64,000 nt of DNA. Origin: BD2-11 clade cluster bacterium bin43 (lineage in GTDB: Bacteria > Gemmatimonadota > Gemmatimonadetes > Longimicrobiales > Gaopeijiaceae). Both the position numbers and the translations under genes were made by a program. The notes under the pieces were generated by a model. That model saw nothing but the letters and a program-made list of their open reading frames with translations, was not told the DNA's origin and ran no database searches. Below are positions 17,529 through 25,344 of the stretch, piece by piece (positions within the stretch are counted from its first letter, which is position 1; each line of letters starts with the position of its first letter). The DNA lies in the NCBI GenBank assembly GCA_002238605.1, contig MPMR01000001.1, positions 124,001 through 188,000 of the forward strand, written 5' to 3'.

Positions 17529-19058
17529 CTACCAGAAGACGACGTACAGCACCGCCGCCCCGGCGATCACCCCGCCGGCCCAGAACCGCCCGCCCGGCGC
17601 CGGCGTCAGATCCACGGCCGCTTCGGACCGCGGCAGCGCGCGCGCTTCCTCCAGCGGACGCACTCGCGTGACCGTCCCCATGAACGCGCAGATCACCAGG
17701 AACGTGATCGCCATGTGGTGCAGGAACGCCACTTCGGGAAGCACCCATAGGAGCAGACCATAGACCGGAACCCCGAGCAGCATGCCGCCGAAAGCGGCCC
17801 GCGGCGGCGTACGGGGCACGAACAGGCCGAACAGGAAGGCGGCAACGATCCCGGGCGAAATGAAGCCCCAGAACATCTGGATGTACTCGAAGACGCTCCC
17901 CGCCCGCGCCACCAGCGGCGCCCACAGACACCCCACCACGGCCAGAACCGCGGTCGTCACCCGCCCGACCGTCATGAGCCGGCGCGATGAGGCCTGCGGG
18001 CGCAGGTGCCGCTTGTAGAGGTCGACGCTGAAGATCGTCGCCGCCGAGTTGAGCATCGAGTCAAGCGAACTCATCACCGCCCCGAAGAGCGCCGCGAACA
18101 TGAGCCCGGTGAGACCCGCGGGCAGCAGCTCGCGCATCATCACCGGGTACGCCTGGTCCGGATTCGACACCTGCTCGGCGAACAGCTCCGCGGCCATGAT
18201 CCCGGGGAAGACGATGATGAAGGGGATGAGCAGCTTGATGAAGCCGGCCAGGAAGATGCCGCGCTGCGCGTCGGCCAGGCTGCGGGCGGCCAGCGTCCGC
18301 TGGGTGATGAACTGGTTCAATCCCCAGTAGAAGATGTTGGGGATCCAGAGCCCGCCGATGAAGACCGCAAGCCACGGCATCTCGGGATGATTCCATGGGA
18401 GAACGGTATGAAGCTTGCCCTCGGCGGCCGCGAGAAAGGGTTCGACGCCCCCGATCGCGCGAAAGCCGAGCACCGTCACCAGCACGCCGCCCAGCAGCAG
18501 AGCCACGCCCTGGATGAGATCGGACCACACGACGGCCCTCAACCCGCCGTAGATGGTGTATCCGCCGGCCAGCACGCCGATCAGCCAGATGCCCGCCCCG
18601 ATGTCCAGCCCGAAGATGGATTCCAGCGCGAGCGCCCCGGAGTACAGCACCGTGGCAAGGGCGACCAGGACATACGCCGCCATGATGTACATCGCCATGA
18701 GCGTGCGCGTGCGCACATCGTAGCGGTACTCGAGGAACTCCGGGATGGTGTAGATGCCCGCCTGCAGGAAGCGCGGGAGGAAGAACAGGCCCACCAGCAC
18801 GAGCGTGACCGCGGCCATCCACTCGTAGCTGGCGATGGCGAGCCCGAGATCGTACCCGCGGCCCGCCATGCCTACGAAGTGCTCCGTGGAGATGTTGGAC
18901 GCGATCAGGGAGAAGCCGATCAGCCACCACGGCAGATTGCGGCCCGCGAGGAAGTAGCCCGCCGCATCGTGCCTGCCGCGGGAGGCGTACAGCGACACAC
19001 CCACCACGAGGGCCAGGAAGCCCGCGAAGGCGGCGATGTCGAGCGGTTGGAAGGTCAC
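17529..19058 (-). CDS. Sodium:solute symporter (SSS family, SGLT-like)
   Basis: 509 residues from a GTG at 19058. There are about 13-14 membrane helices. SSS hallmarks are present: FLAGRNLPWWLIGFSLIASNIS near residue 35, GMAGRGYDLGLA, IPEFLEYRYDVRTR, GGLRAVVWSDLIQG, and FMSS-type helix 8 GAVMSSLDSMLNSAAT near 325. The sugar-type signature and length suggest Na+-coupled uptake of a sugar or similar polar solute, but substrate prediction in this family is poor. It stands alone. The strand switch after 19058 leaves about 240 bp of intergenic sequence to the next plus-strand gene. Confidence 0.92.
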   Translation of the reverse strand: MTFQPLDIAAFAGFLALVVGVSLYASRGRHDAAGYFLAGRNLPWWLIGFSLIASNISTEHFVGMAGRGYDLGLAIASYEWMAAVTLVLVGLFFLPRFLQAGIYTIPEFLEYRYDVRTRTLMAMYIMAAYVLVALATVLYSGALALESIFGLDIGAGIWLIGVLAGGYTIYGGLRAVVWSDLIQGVALLLGGVLVTVLGFRAIGGVEPFLAAAEGKLHTVLPWNHPEMPWLAVFIGGLWIPNIFYWGLNQFITQRTLAARSLADAQRGIFLAGFIKLLIPFIIVFPGIMAAELFAEQVSNPDQAYPVMMRELLPAGLTGLMFAALFGAVMSSLDSMLNSAATIFSVDLYKRHLRPQASSRRLMTVGRVTTAVLAVVGCLWAPLVARAGSVFEYIQMFWGFISPGIVAAFLFGLFVPRTPPRAAFGGMLLGVPVYGLLLWVLPEVAFLHHMAITFLVICAFMGTVTRVRPLEEARALPRSEAAVDLTPAPGGRFWAGGVIAGAAVLYVVFW

Positions 19059-19299
19059 GGATCACGTTCTCGTCCACGGGGAGGCACGGGAAGGATACGC
19101 CCTGCAGACCCGGACCTGGTGTGACCAGTATGGTCAAGACAGGCCGATCGGCCGTCAAGCTCAACGCACGGCACCCTGACGCAACTTAAGGGCTTGCCGT
19201 CGCCGCCAGTGACGGGAATCCGGACGGTCCCGGTGGGGCCATGCTAGTTTCGACCATGGGAACAACCATGACGGCATTGATTCAGGAGCCTCGAGAGCG

Positions 19300-19536
19300 G
19301 TGACCGGATACCTGTTCGTGGCGCTCGCAGTGCTCGTGGCCCTGGCCGGATGGCGGGTCCGGAACCGGCTGCGTCACCGGACCCGGAGCGGGGTGACGGA
19401 TGAGATCGTCCATCAAATCGAGACGCTCGGGCGCGTGGACGCGGAGGATGTCGAGCCGGTGGACCTGGAGCGGGCGCGGGCCGAAGAGGACGAGTTCTGG
19501 GCCCAAACCTGGGACCAGCCTGAAGAGGACTGGTAG
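19300..19536 (+). CDS. Small membrane-anchored hypothetical protein
   Basis: 78 residues from a GTG at 19300, with AGGAG at 19284-19288. There is a single N-terminal hydrophobic helix (about residues 3-20). A basic stop-transfer RVRNRLRHRTR follows, then an acidic, charged cytoplasmic tail rich in Asp/Glu and ending FWAQTWDQPEEDW. Topology predicts a short bitopic inner-membrane protein. I do not recognise a family. The start of a second small frame (19552) is 16 bp downstream. Confidence 0.55.
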   Translation: MTGYLFVALAVLVALAGWRVRNRLRHRTRSGVTDEIVHQIETLGRVDAEDVEPVDLERARAEEDEFWAQTWDQPEEDW

Positions 19537-19551
19537 GCCCTTGACCCTGAC

Positions 19552-19799
19552 GTGCCGATCAATCCCGGTTGGGAGAGCGCGCTCGAACGCATCACGCTGA
19601 CGGGTCCGGAAGGCGTGGCCTTTCTGGACCAGGACGACGAGCGCCGAATCACCGTGGTCACCGCGAGCCCAGGATCGGACGCTTGCGCGCGATTCTGCGG
19701 GACTGGGAGGGGGCGCTGCCGGACATGCTCCGGGACGCGGCCGGGCTGGCAGTGAGCATGATGCGCGGGCTCAAAGAAGCGGTGCGGCTGCGGAGGTAG
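19552..19799 (+). pseudogene. Possible frameshifted small gene
   Basis: A frame beginning with GTG at 19552 encodes protein-like sequence (INPGWESALERITLTGPEGV, then RRITVVTASPGSD) up to about 19680. There it degrades into Cys/Gly/Arg-rich low-quality sequence. From about 19677 another frame encodes LRAILRDWEGALPDMLRD and ends at TAG 19799 with an amphipathic helix and basic tail. A single change of frame around 19670-19690 would join the two halves into an 82-residue protein. No homopolymer marks the spot, so a sequencing error, a decayed gene or two unrelated short frames are all possible. Confidence 0.3.
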
Positions 19800-19855
19800 C
19801 CGTCAACGGGGCGGGGAAAACACCCCGAAAGGTCTCGGCAGGCCGCCCGCGCTCC

Positions 19856-22855
19856 TCAGCCCGTCGCTTCGTAGGCCAGCCGGAACGCGGTGTCCGCCAG
19901 CCACCGCCGGAAGTCCGGGTTGTCGGCGAACAGCTTGAAGAGTTGGGTGTTGTCCTGCACCATCGCCAGCACCGCTCGCTCCGTCGCCTTGTCGGACTCG
20001 ACGCGGGCGTTCTCCCGGTCGGAGTTCTGCCGCGCGTTCTCGAACCGGGCGTCCTTCGCCACCGAGGCCGGAATGTCCTGCGTGGCCGTCCGGATGACCC
20101 GGTCGGGGTCCCCCCACTCGATTCCGCCGAACAGGTCGTTGAACTCCTCGATGATCACCGACAGCCGGTCGGTCTCGATCTGGCCTTTGCCGCCGCCCTC
20201 TCCCGTCTGGACCGGATCGATCTCCGCGTCCACGTCGTCGAGGATGATCTTCCGCATCCGGTGCTTCTCAACGCGGTAGCTGTCCATGTCGATCCTCTCG
20301 AGGATGCCCTTCGACAGATCGGGCTCCTCGGGCGCCGGCAGCTTCGGGATCAGGAAGTTCAGGAAGATCGAGCGCTCTTCCCAGCCCAGGTTGTTGTAGG
20401 GAAGGATCGAGGAGAGGAACGCGTAGGCGCGCGCGAACGCCTTGGCTCTGCCCTTGAACCGGACCTGGCCGTCCTCGTCCAGATCCCCGAGGTACGTCGC
20501 CACGGACCGGTCGAGGATGGGGTCCAGCCGGCCGCGCTCCGCGCCATCCAGATACAGCTTCACGAACTCGCGGACCTGATCGGTAGAGTAGACCTGCGCC
20601 CCATCAAGGTCGGCCTGTAGGTCGTGGAGCCGGTCGGGGTCGGTCTCATCGGAAAGGACCGTGGTCCGGTAGTAGTCCGAAAAGGCTCTCGTGATGGTCT
20701 CCGCGTCGTTCAGGAAGTCGAGCACGAACACGTCCCGCTTCCCCGGGTGTGACCGGTTGAGCCGCGACAGCGTCTGGACCGCCCTGATCCCCGAAAGCGT
20801 CTTGTCCACGTACATCGTGTGCAGCAGCGGCTCGTCGTAGCCGGTCTGGAACTTGTCCGCGCAGACGAGGAACCGGTGCGGGTCCTTCCGGAATGTCTCG
20901 GCGATCTTCGACGAGGGCAGGCCGTTCAGGCTGGACTCGCTCACCCTGTCTCCGCCGTAGTCGTGCTCGCCCGAGAACGCGACGAGCGCCTCGTGGGGGC
21001 TCCTGCGCTCCTTCAGATAGTCGCGGATGGCGTGGAAGTACTGAATCGCGCGCTCGATCCCGTTCGTGACCACCATCGCCCGCGCCTTGCCGCCGATCCT
21101 GTGCTGCGCCAGCACCTGTTCGTGGAAGTGGTCCACCATGATCTCGGCCTTGAGCCGGATCGCGTGTTCGTGGCCCTCGACGTAGCGCCGGAGCTTCTTC
21201 CCGGCCTTCCGGACATCGTACTCCGGGTCCTCCTCGACCGTCTTGGCAAGCCTGTAGTAGCTCTCGACGGGCGTGTAGTGTTCGAGCACGTCCAGGATGA
21301 ACCCCTCCTGGATCGCCTGCTTCATGCTGTAGGTGTGGAACGGAAGCCGCCTGACCGTGCCGTCGCCCTGCGGGTCCGGCTCGCCGAAGAGTTCGAGCGT
21401 CTTGTTCTTGGGCGTCGCGGTGAACGCGAAGTAGCTGGCGTTGTCGAGCATCCTGCGGCGCTCGATCTCGTCGTTGACGCGGTCCTCATAGGTCTCGTAT
21501 CCGTCCTCGTCACCCCTCTCGCCGAGCGCGTCCGACACGGCTCCGGCGGTCTTGCCGCCTTGGCTCGAATGCGCCTCGTCGATGATGATCGCAAAGGCGC
21601 GGTCGCGGTGCCCACTCCCGATCTCGTCGAGGATGAACGGGAACTTCTGGATCGTCGTGATGATGATCTTCTTGCCCTGCTCGATGAACCGCCTCAGGTC
21701 GCCCGACCGCTCGGCGTGTCCCACCGTCGATCCGACCTGCGCGTACTGCCGGATCGTGTCCCGGATCTGGCGGTCCAGTATCCGGCGGTCCGTAACCACG
21801 ATGATCGAGTCGAAGACGGTCTTGCCGTCCTTTTTCAGGGGGATCAGCTGGTGCGCCAGCCACGCAATCGAGAAACTCTTGCCGCTGCCCGCCGAGTGCT
21901 GGATCAGGTATCGCTTCCCGGCCCCGTGCCTCGCCGCGTCCTCCAGAAGGCGGCGCACCACGTCGAGTTGCTGGTAGCGCGGCCAGATCTGCTTCCGCTT
22001 CTTCCTGCCTGTCTTCGTGTCCTTCTCTGCCAACATCTGGGCGTAGTTCTCGATGATGTCCGTCAAGCGCGTGCGGGCCAGCACCTCGCGCCACAGATAC
22101 TCGGTCTTGAGGCCGTCCGGGTTGGGCGGGTTGCCCGCCCCGTGGTTCCAGCCACGGTTGAACGGTAGGAACCACGAGGACTTGCCCTTCAGGTGTGTGC
22201 AGAAGCGGATCTCGCTCTCATCCACCGCGAAGTGCGCCACGCAGCGCCCGAGCCGGAAGAGCGGCTCCCGTGGGTTGCGGTCCTTCTCGTATTGCCGGAT
22301 GGCGTCGTGGACCGTCTGCTTCGTGAGATTGTTCTTGAGCTCGAACGTGAAGACGGGAAGGCCGTTGATGAACAGCCCGATGTCGAGCGAGCGCTGGGTC
22401 TCGTCCCGGCTGTAGCGTAGCTGGCGTGTGACAGTGAAGCGGTTCAGCGCGAACAGCCGCCGGGCCGTCTCGTTCCCGGCCGACGGGGTGCCGTGAAAGA
22501 GCTCCAGGTGGTGGGGGCCGTGCCTGACGCCGCGCCGGAGTACGTCGATGGTGCCGCGCTTGTTGATCTCGTCTTGCAACCGGGCCAGGAACTTGCGGCG
22601 CGTCGGGCAGTCCTCGGCGAGCCGGAGGGCGGCGGCGGACTCGGGTTGCGTGGCCTCCAGGAACGTCCAGAGTTGGACGAGATCGACGCAGTACTCGCGG
22701 TCGTAGTCGCGACCGCTGCCGGGCGACCAGCCGACGCCGCCGTATCCGGGGGTGGGTTCGCGCACGGTGCGGCCCGAGGGCGGATCGCAGGGGTCGCCGG
22801 TCAGCGCCTCGCAGATCAGGCGTTCGAGGCCGAGTTCGGACATGTCCGTGGTCAT
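19856..22855 (-). CDS. hsdR: Type I restriction enzyme, R (motor/nuclease) subunit
   Basis: 999 residues from the ATG at 22855, one base after the DUF5615 gene. The nuclease motif is intact: D158 ... E172-L-K174 in SLDIGLFINGLPVFTFELK. The motor domain has Walker A HSAGSGKS near 320-327, DEAH at 426-429, FAFTATPKNKTLEL, and later SF2 motifs (FQTGYDEPLLHTMYVDK, LSRLNRSHPGK). Full length and no lesion, so it should translocate and cut DNA together with HsdM and HsdS. Unusually, two small toxin-antitoxin-like genes lie between it and hsdS in the same transcript. Confidence 0.95.
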   Translation of the reverse strand: MTTDMSELGLERLICEALTGDPCDPPSGRTVREPTPGYGGVGWSPGSGRDYDREYCVDLVQLWTFLEATQPESAAALRLAEDCPTRRKFLARLQDEINKRGTIDVLRRGVRHGPHHLELFHGTPSAGNETARRLFALNRFTVTRQLRYSRDETQRSLDIGLFINGLPVFTFELKNNLTKQTVHDAIRQYEKDRNPREPLFRLGRCVAHFAVDESEIRFCTHLKGKSSWFLPFNRGWNHGAGNPPNPDGLKTEYLWREVLARTRLTDIIENYAQMLAEKDTKTGRKKRKQIWPRYQQLDVVRRLLEDAARHGAGKRYLIQHSAGSGKSFSIAWLAHQLIPLKKDGKTVFDSIIVVTDRRILDRQIRDTIRQYAQVGSTVGHAERSGDLRRFIEQGKKIIITTIQKFPFILDEIGSGHRDRAFAIIIDEAHSSQGGKTAGAVSDALGERGDEDGYETYEDRVNDEIERRRMLDNASYFAFTATPKNKTLELFGEPDPQGDGTVRRLPFHTYSMKQAIQEGFILDVLEHYTPVESYYRLAKTVEEDPEYDVRKAGKKLRRYVEGHEHAIRLKAEIMVDHFHEQVLAQHRIGGKARAMVVTNGIERAIQYFHAIRDYLKERRSPHEALVAFSGEHDYGGDRVSESSLNGLPSSKIAETFRKDPHRFLVCADKFQTGYDEPLLHTMYVDKTLSGIRAVQTLSRLNRSHPGKRDVFVLDFLNDAETITRAFSDYYRTTVLSDETDPDRLHDLQADLDGAQVYSTDQVREFVKLYLDGAERGRLDPILDRSVATYLGDLDEDGQVRFKGRAKAFARAYAFLSSILPYNNLGWEERSIFLNFLIPKLPAPEEPDLSKGILERIDMDSYRVEKHRMRKIILDDVDAEIDPVQTGEGGGKGQIETDRLSVIIEEFNDLFGGIEWGDPDRVIRTATQDIPASVAKDARFENARQNSDRENARVESDKATERAVLAMVQDNTQLFKLFADNPDFRRWLADTAFRLAYEATG

Positions 22856-22856
22856 G

Positions 22857-23186
22857 TCAGCCGCGACGTGGTATCGGGACTTCCCTGAGTTCTCCGGGCC
22901 GCGCTTCCTCGACGGCTGTACGGATCTCCGCGGTCCGGAGCCGAACCCTCGGCCATGCCGTGGCCATGAGAACCACGACGGCCAACTTCCTGCCAGCCAG
23001 ATTCTGCTGGTAGCGCATGCTCTGGTCCGTCGTCACGATGACCTTGTACCCTTCCTCTTCGGCTCGCTGGATCAGTTCGCCGTTCTCCAGCAACTCCCAG
23101 CCCCTCTCGGCCGACCTGTCCACCGAATGCTCCCGGAGATGGTGGCGCAGCGGCGCCGGGGTCCCGTGGTCGAACAGGATTTTCAC
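22857..23186 (-). CDS. DUF5615 PIN-like protein (toxin candidate)
   Basis: 109 residues from a GTG at 23186. The sequence begins MKILFDHGTPAPLRHHLREH and continues with ELIQRAEEEGYKVIVTTDQSM, the pattern of the DUF5615 PIN-like family: an early Asp, a D/E-rich second motif and TTD for the third acidic position. In other genomes it is paired with a DUF433 protein as a putative toxin-antitoxin module. Here it follows its DUF433 partner with a 3-bp gap and precedes hsdR with a 1-bp gap, so it is inside the restriction operon. Nuclease activity is predicted from fold only. Confidence 0.85.
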   Translation of the reverse strand: MKILFDHGTPAPLRHHLREHSVDRSAERGWELLENGELIQRAEEEGYKVIVTTDQSMRYQQNLAGRKLAVVVLMATAWPRVRLRTAEIRTAVEEARPGELREVPIPRRG

Positions 23187-23189
23187 GGG

Positions 23190-23411
23190 TCAGGCGGGCG
23201 TCTTGAAGTATTCCGTCTCGTGCTTGAGAACCGCCGTCACCTGCCACTCCTTGACCTCGGGAAACCACTCCAGGAACTGCTCCACGGTAGCGCCGCTCTC
23301 CAGGTTCTCGAAAAGGGCGTAGACCGGCACCCTCGTGCCGGTGAAGGCCCACGCCCCGCTGATCTTACGGGGGTTGCGTTCAACCGCCGGGCACGTGTTC
23401 CAATCCGTCAT
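23190..23411 (-). CDS. DUF433 antitoxin-like protein
   Basis: 73 residues from the ATG at 23411, with AAGGAGG nine bases upstream. The core ISGAWAFTGTRVPVYALFENL and the ending FLEWFPEVKEWQVTAVL are the DUF433 pattern, a winged helix-turn-helix-like domain of VapB-type partners. Its start overlaps the hsdS stop by 4 bp and its stop lies 3 bp before the DUF5615 gene, so both appear translationally coupled within the hsd operon. It may bind the PIN-like partner, and autoregulation is possible. A direct operator was not found. Confidence 0.85.
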   Translation of the reverse strand: MTDWNTCPAVERNPRKISGAWAFTGTRVPVYALFENLESGATVEQFLEWFPEVKEWQVTAVLKHETEYFKTPA

Positions 23412-24832
23412 GCGCTTGCCTCCTTCATCATGTCGTGCGCGGTTGAATGTAGGTTCGATTCGGTGGGGATGGGGTCGGCCCGGTCGGGGTCGGCCGCGAG
23501 CGGGTCCGTCTCGGGTAGCTTAGTCGCCGCCTCGCGCACATCCAGCTTGCCGGTCACGGCATCGGCGATCAGGCGGGTGCGGTATTCCTGGAGGAGGGCG
23601 ATCTGCCGATGTGTTGCGTCCCGCAGCTTTCCGAGCAGGGACAATCGGCGCTCAATCCATCGCACCAACTCGCGCTGCTCGCCCCGGGACGGCAACAGAA
23701 TCGGATAGTTTCGCACATCGTCCAGTGATAACCCGTCCTTCGTGCCGCCGTACAGCCGCGTTTGACCATAGGTCTGGCCCAGCGACGAGAGAAGCACGTA
23801 CCCGAGCCACTTGGAGGCGACCGCAGGGGACGGTCTACAGCGCGCCACATGTTGGCTCACATAAGCTTCTCCCAATCCTTCCGGGGCGACTCCCACCGAT
23901 CCGATATAGGCTGTTACCGAAAGCAGTAGATCACCTTCGGCGATCCGCGTTCGGGCTGCTTCAGAGGTTACTGGCAGATTGAGTCGCACAGCATCTTCCA
24001 ACCGCAACTCAAGTGAGCCACGACTCAGGTTGGCGACGCGCACGAACAGAGGTCCGCCGTCCGCAGCATATGATGACCAGCCCCGAGAACCCGTCGTCAC
24101 CTCGGACACGACGTTCCTCAATCGACATCGCACCCAATGATTCGGGATCGCTGGGAGCCATGCGACGCCGGAGTCCTTGTAGGCCGGATAGGGCTGGCCG
24201 GTTCGGACATCGATCCGCCCCGTGACTGCCTCGTGGATCAGCGCCCGCTTCCGCTCCTCCAATAGCTCGATCAGCCGCTCTTTCGCCCGGATGTAGCGCC
24301 GGATCCGGCGGTCGGCGGCTTCCAGAAAGCGGACGATCGCGGCTTGTTCAGGGCACGGCGGTATCAAGAACGGAATCTCGCGCATCCGAGGTGCTGATAA
24401 GTCCCACTGGCCCACCCGGACACCATCGGAAGCTGCCGAAAAACAGGGCACACAGGCACGAGATCTTATGGCGAGGTGAAAGTAGCGTCCAACTACACCC
24501 TTGACGGCGTAGACATGGTAGGCTGGGCTGACGATACCGTCCCACTGGGACACCCCATATGATCCCTGCCACGCCTTCATCTTGTTGATCGCAAACTGCC
24601 CTTTTCGAACTACCTTGTAGTGCGACAAGTCGTCTGGGATATAGTTGTGGTTCCCGCTTTGATCGGTGAGGTCGCGAAGGACCACGCCCTTGTCGCGCAC
24701 GACCGAGAGTAGGGGGAGGTCAGGTCGGTTTCGCTCGGCCACTTTCCGCAATACGGTCCTCAGCCGACGCACTTCCCAGTGGACCGGCACTTCCTCGAAC
24801 CACTCAAGGGCGGTCACGCTCACAAATGCCAC
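23408..24832 (-). CDS. hsdS: Type I restriction enzyme, specificity subunit
   Basis: 474 residues from a GTG at 24832, with GAAGGACAG immediately upstream. Two target-recognition domains are arranged tandemly. Each begins after a WxxLP-type segment (VPVHWEVRRLRTVL near residue 15, AWLPAIPNHWVRCRLRNVV near 235) and is followed by a long helical spacer (ERLIELLEERKRALIHEAV; REQRELVRWIERRL). The conserved motif GQPYPAYKDSGVAWLP joins the halves. It pairs with HsdM for methylation and with HsdR for cutting, and would read an asymmetric bipartite sequence that cannot be deduced here. The gene begins inside the end of the Cys-rich gene (13-bp overlap). Confidence 0.93.
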   Translation of the reverse strand: MAFVSVTALEWFEEVPVHWEVRRLRTVLRKVAERNRPDLPLLSVVRDKGVVLRDLTDQSGNHNYIPDDLSHYKVVRKGQFAINKMKAWQGSYGVSQWDGIVSPAYHVYAVKGVVGRYFHLAIRSRACVPCFSAASDGVRVGQWDLSAPRMREIPFLIPPCPEQAAIVRFLEAADRRIRRYIRAKERLIELLEERKRALIHEAVTGRIDVRTGQPYPAYKDSGVAWLPAIPNHWVRCRLRNVVSEVTTGSRGWSSYAADGGPLFVRVANLSRGSLELRLEDAVRLNLPVTSEAARTRIAEGDLLLSVTAYIGSVGVAPEGLGEAYVSQHVARCRPSPAVASKWLGYVLLSSLGQTYGQTRLYGGTKDGLSLDDVRNYPILLPSRGEQRELVRWIERRLSLLGKLRDATHRQIALLQEYRTRLIADAVTGKLDVREAATKLPETDPLAADPDRADPIPTESNLHSTAHDMMKEASA

Positions 24833-25344
24833 CTGTCCTTCAGCAGGATCATCGTGTCAAATGCCGCGAGCTTCGCAGCATCTATCGTGGGATGGACTCT
24901 CCTCGACGGGACAACCCTCGGGTCTTCATCGGATCGTTCGGTGATGCGCCCACCCCACCCTCCCAGGACCCGATAGATGACGATGTTCATGCCGTCAGTG
25001 TTAAGGAAATGATTCCCCTTCGCGGAGATGCGCCATTTTCTGGAGAGCCAGTTTCGCCGTCTCCGAGTAGCGTTCTTGAGTTGGCCCTCGCGTGTCTTGG
25101 CCGCATCCGGGTTGATTTCCATTCGTGACGCACAAACGCATCCGGTGTCGAGTTCGAGTCCATAGACAGGGTGGATCATGTGGTGTACGTATCTGATCTC
25201 TCTGTACTCGCACATCTCGCACGTTTCCAGGCAGCAGCTGCAACCGCTGTCGCGACAGCATACGTCCGTTACCCCGTCGCAGAACCAGCCCTTCTTGGGG
25301 AACTTCGGATTGCCCCACTTTCCACTACCTCGATTCGCGCTCAA
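24820..25344 (-). CDS. Cys-rich, probable zinc-binding protein inside the hsd operon
   Basis: 174 residues from a TTG at 25344 (TTGA overlap with the hsdM stop). The first 75 residues hold ten cysteines, including C42-x2-C45 and C69-x-C71 with H54/H55/H58 between, a likely zinc site. The core ETCEMCEYREIRYVHHMIHP is followed by RRRRNWLSRKWRISAKGNHF, where a basic patch precedes an aromatic/Gly-rich half. I recognise related hypothetical proteins near restriction loci but no named function. Basic charge and placement between hsdM and hsdS suggest a DNA-binding accessory or anti-phage-escape factor. That is inference only. Confidence 0.75.
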   Translation of the reverse strand: MSANRGSGKWGNPKFPKKGWFCDGVTDVCCRDSGCSCCLETCEMCEYREIRYVHHMIHPVYGLELDTGCVCASRMEINPDAAKTREGQLKNATRRRRNWLSRKWRISAKGNHFLNTDGMNIVIYRVLGGWGGRITERSDEDPRVVPSRRVHPTIDAAKLAAFDTMILLKDRWHL

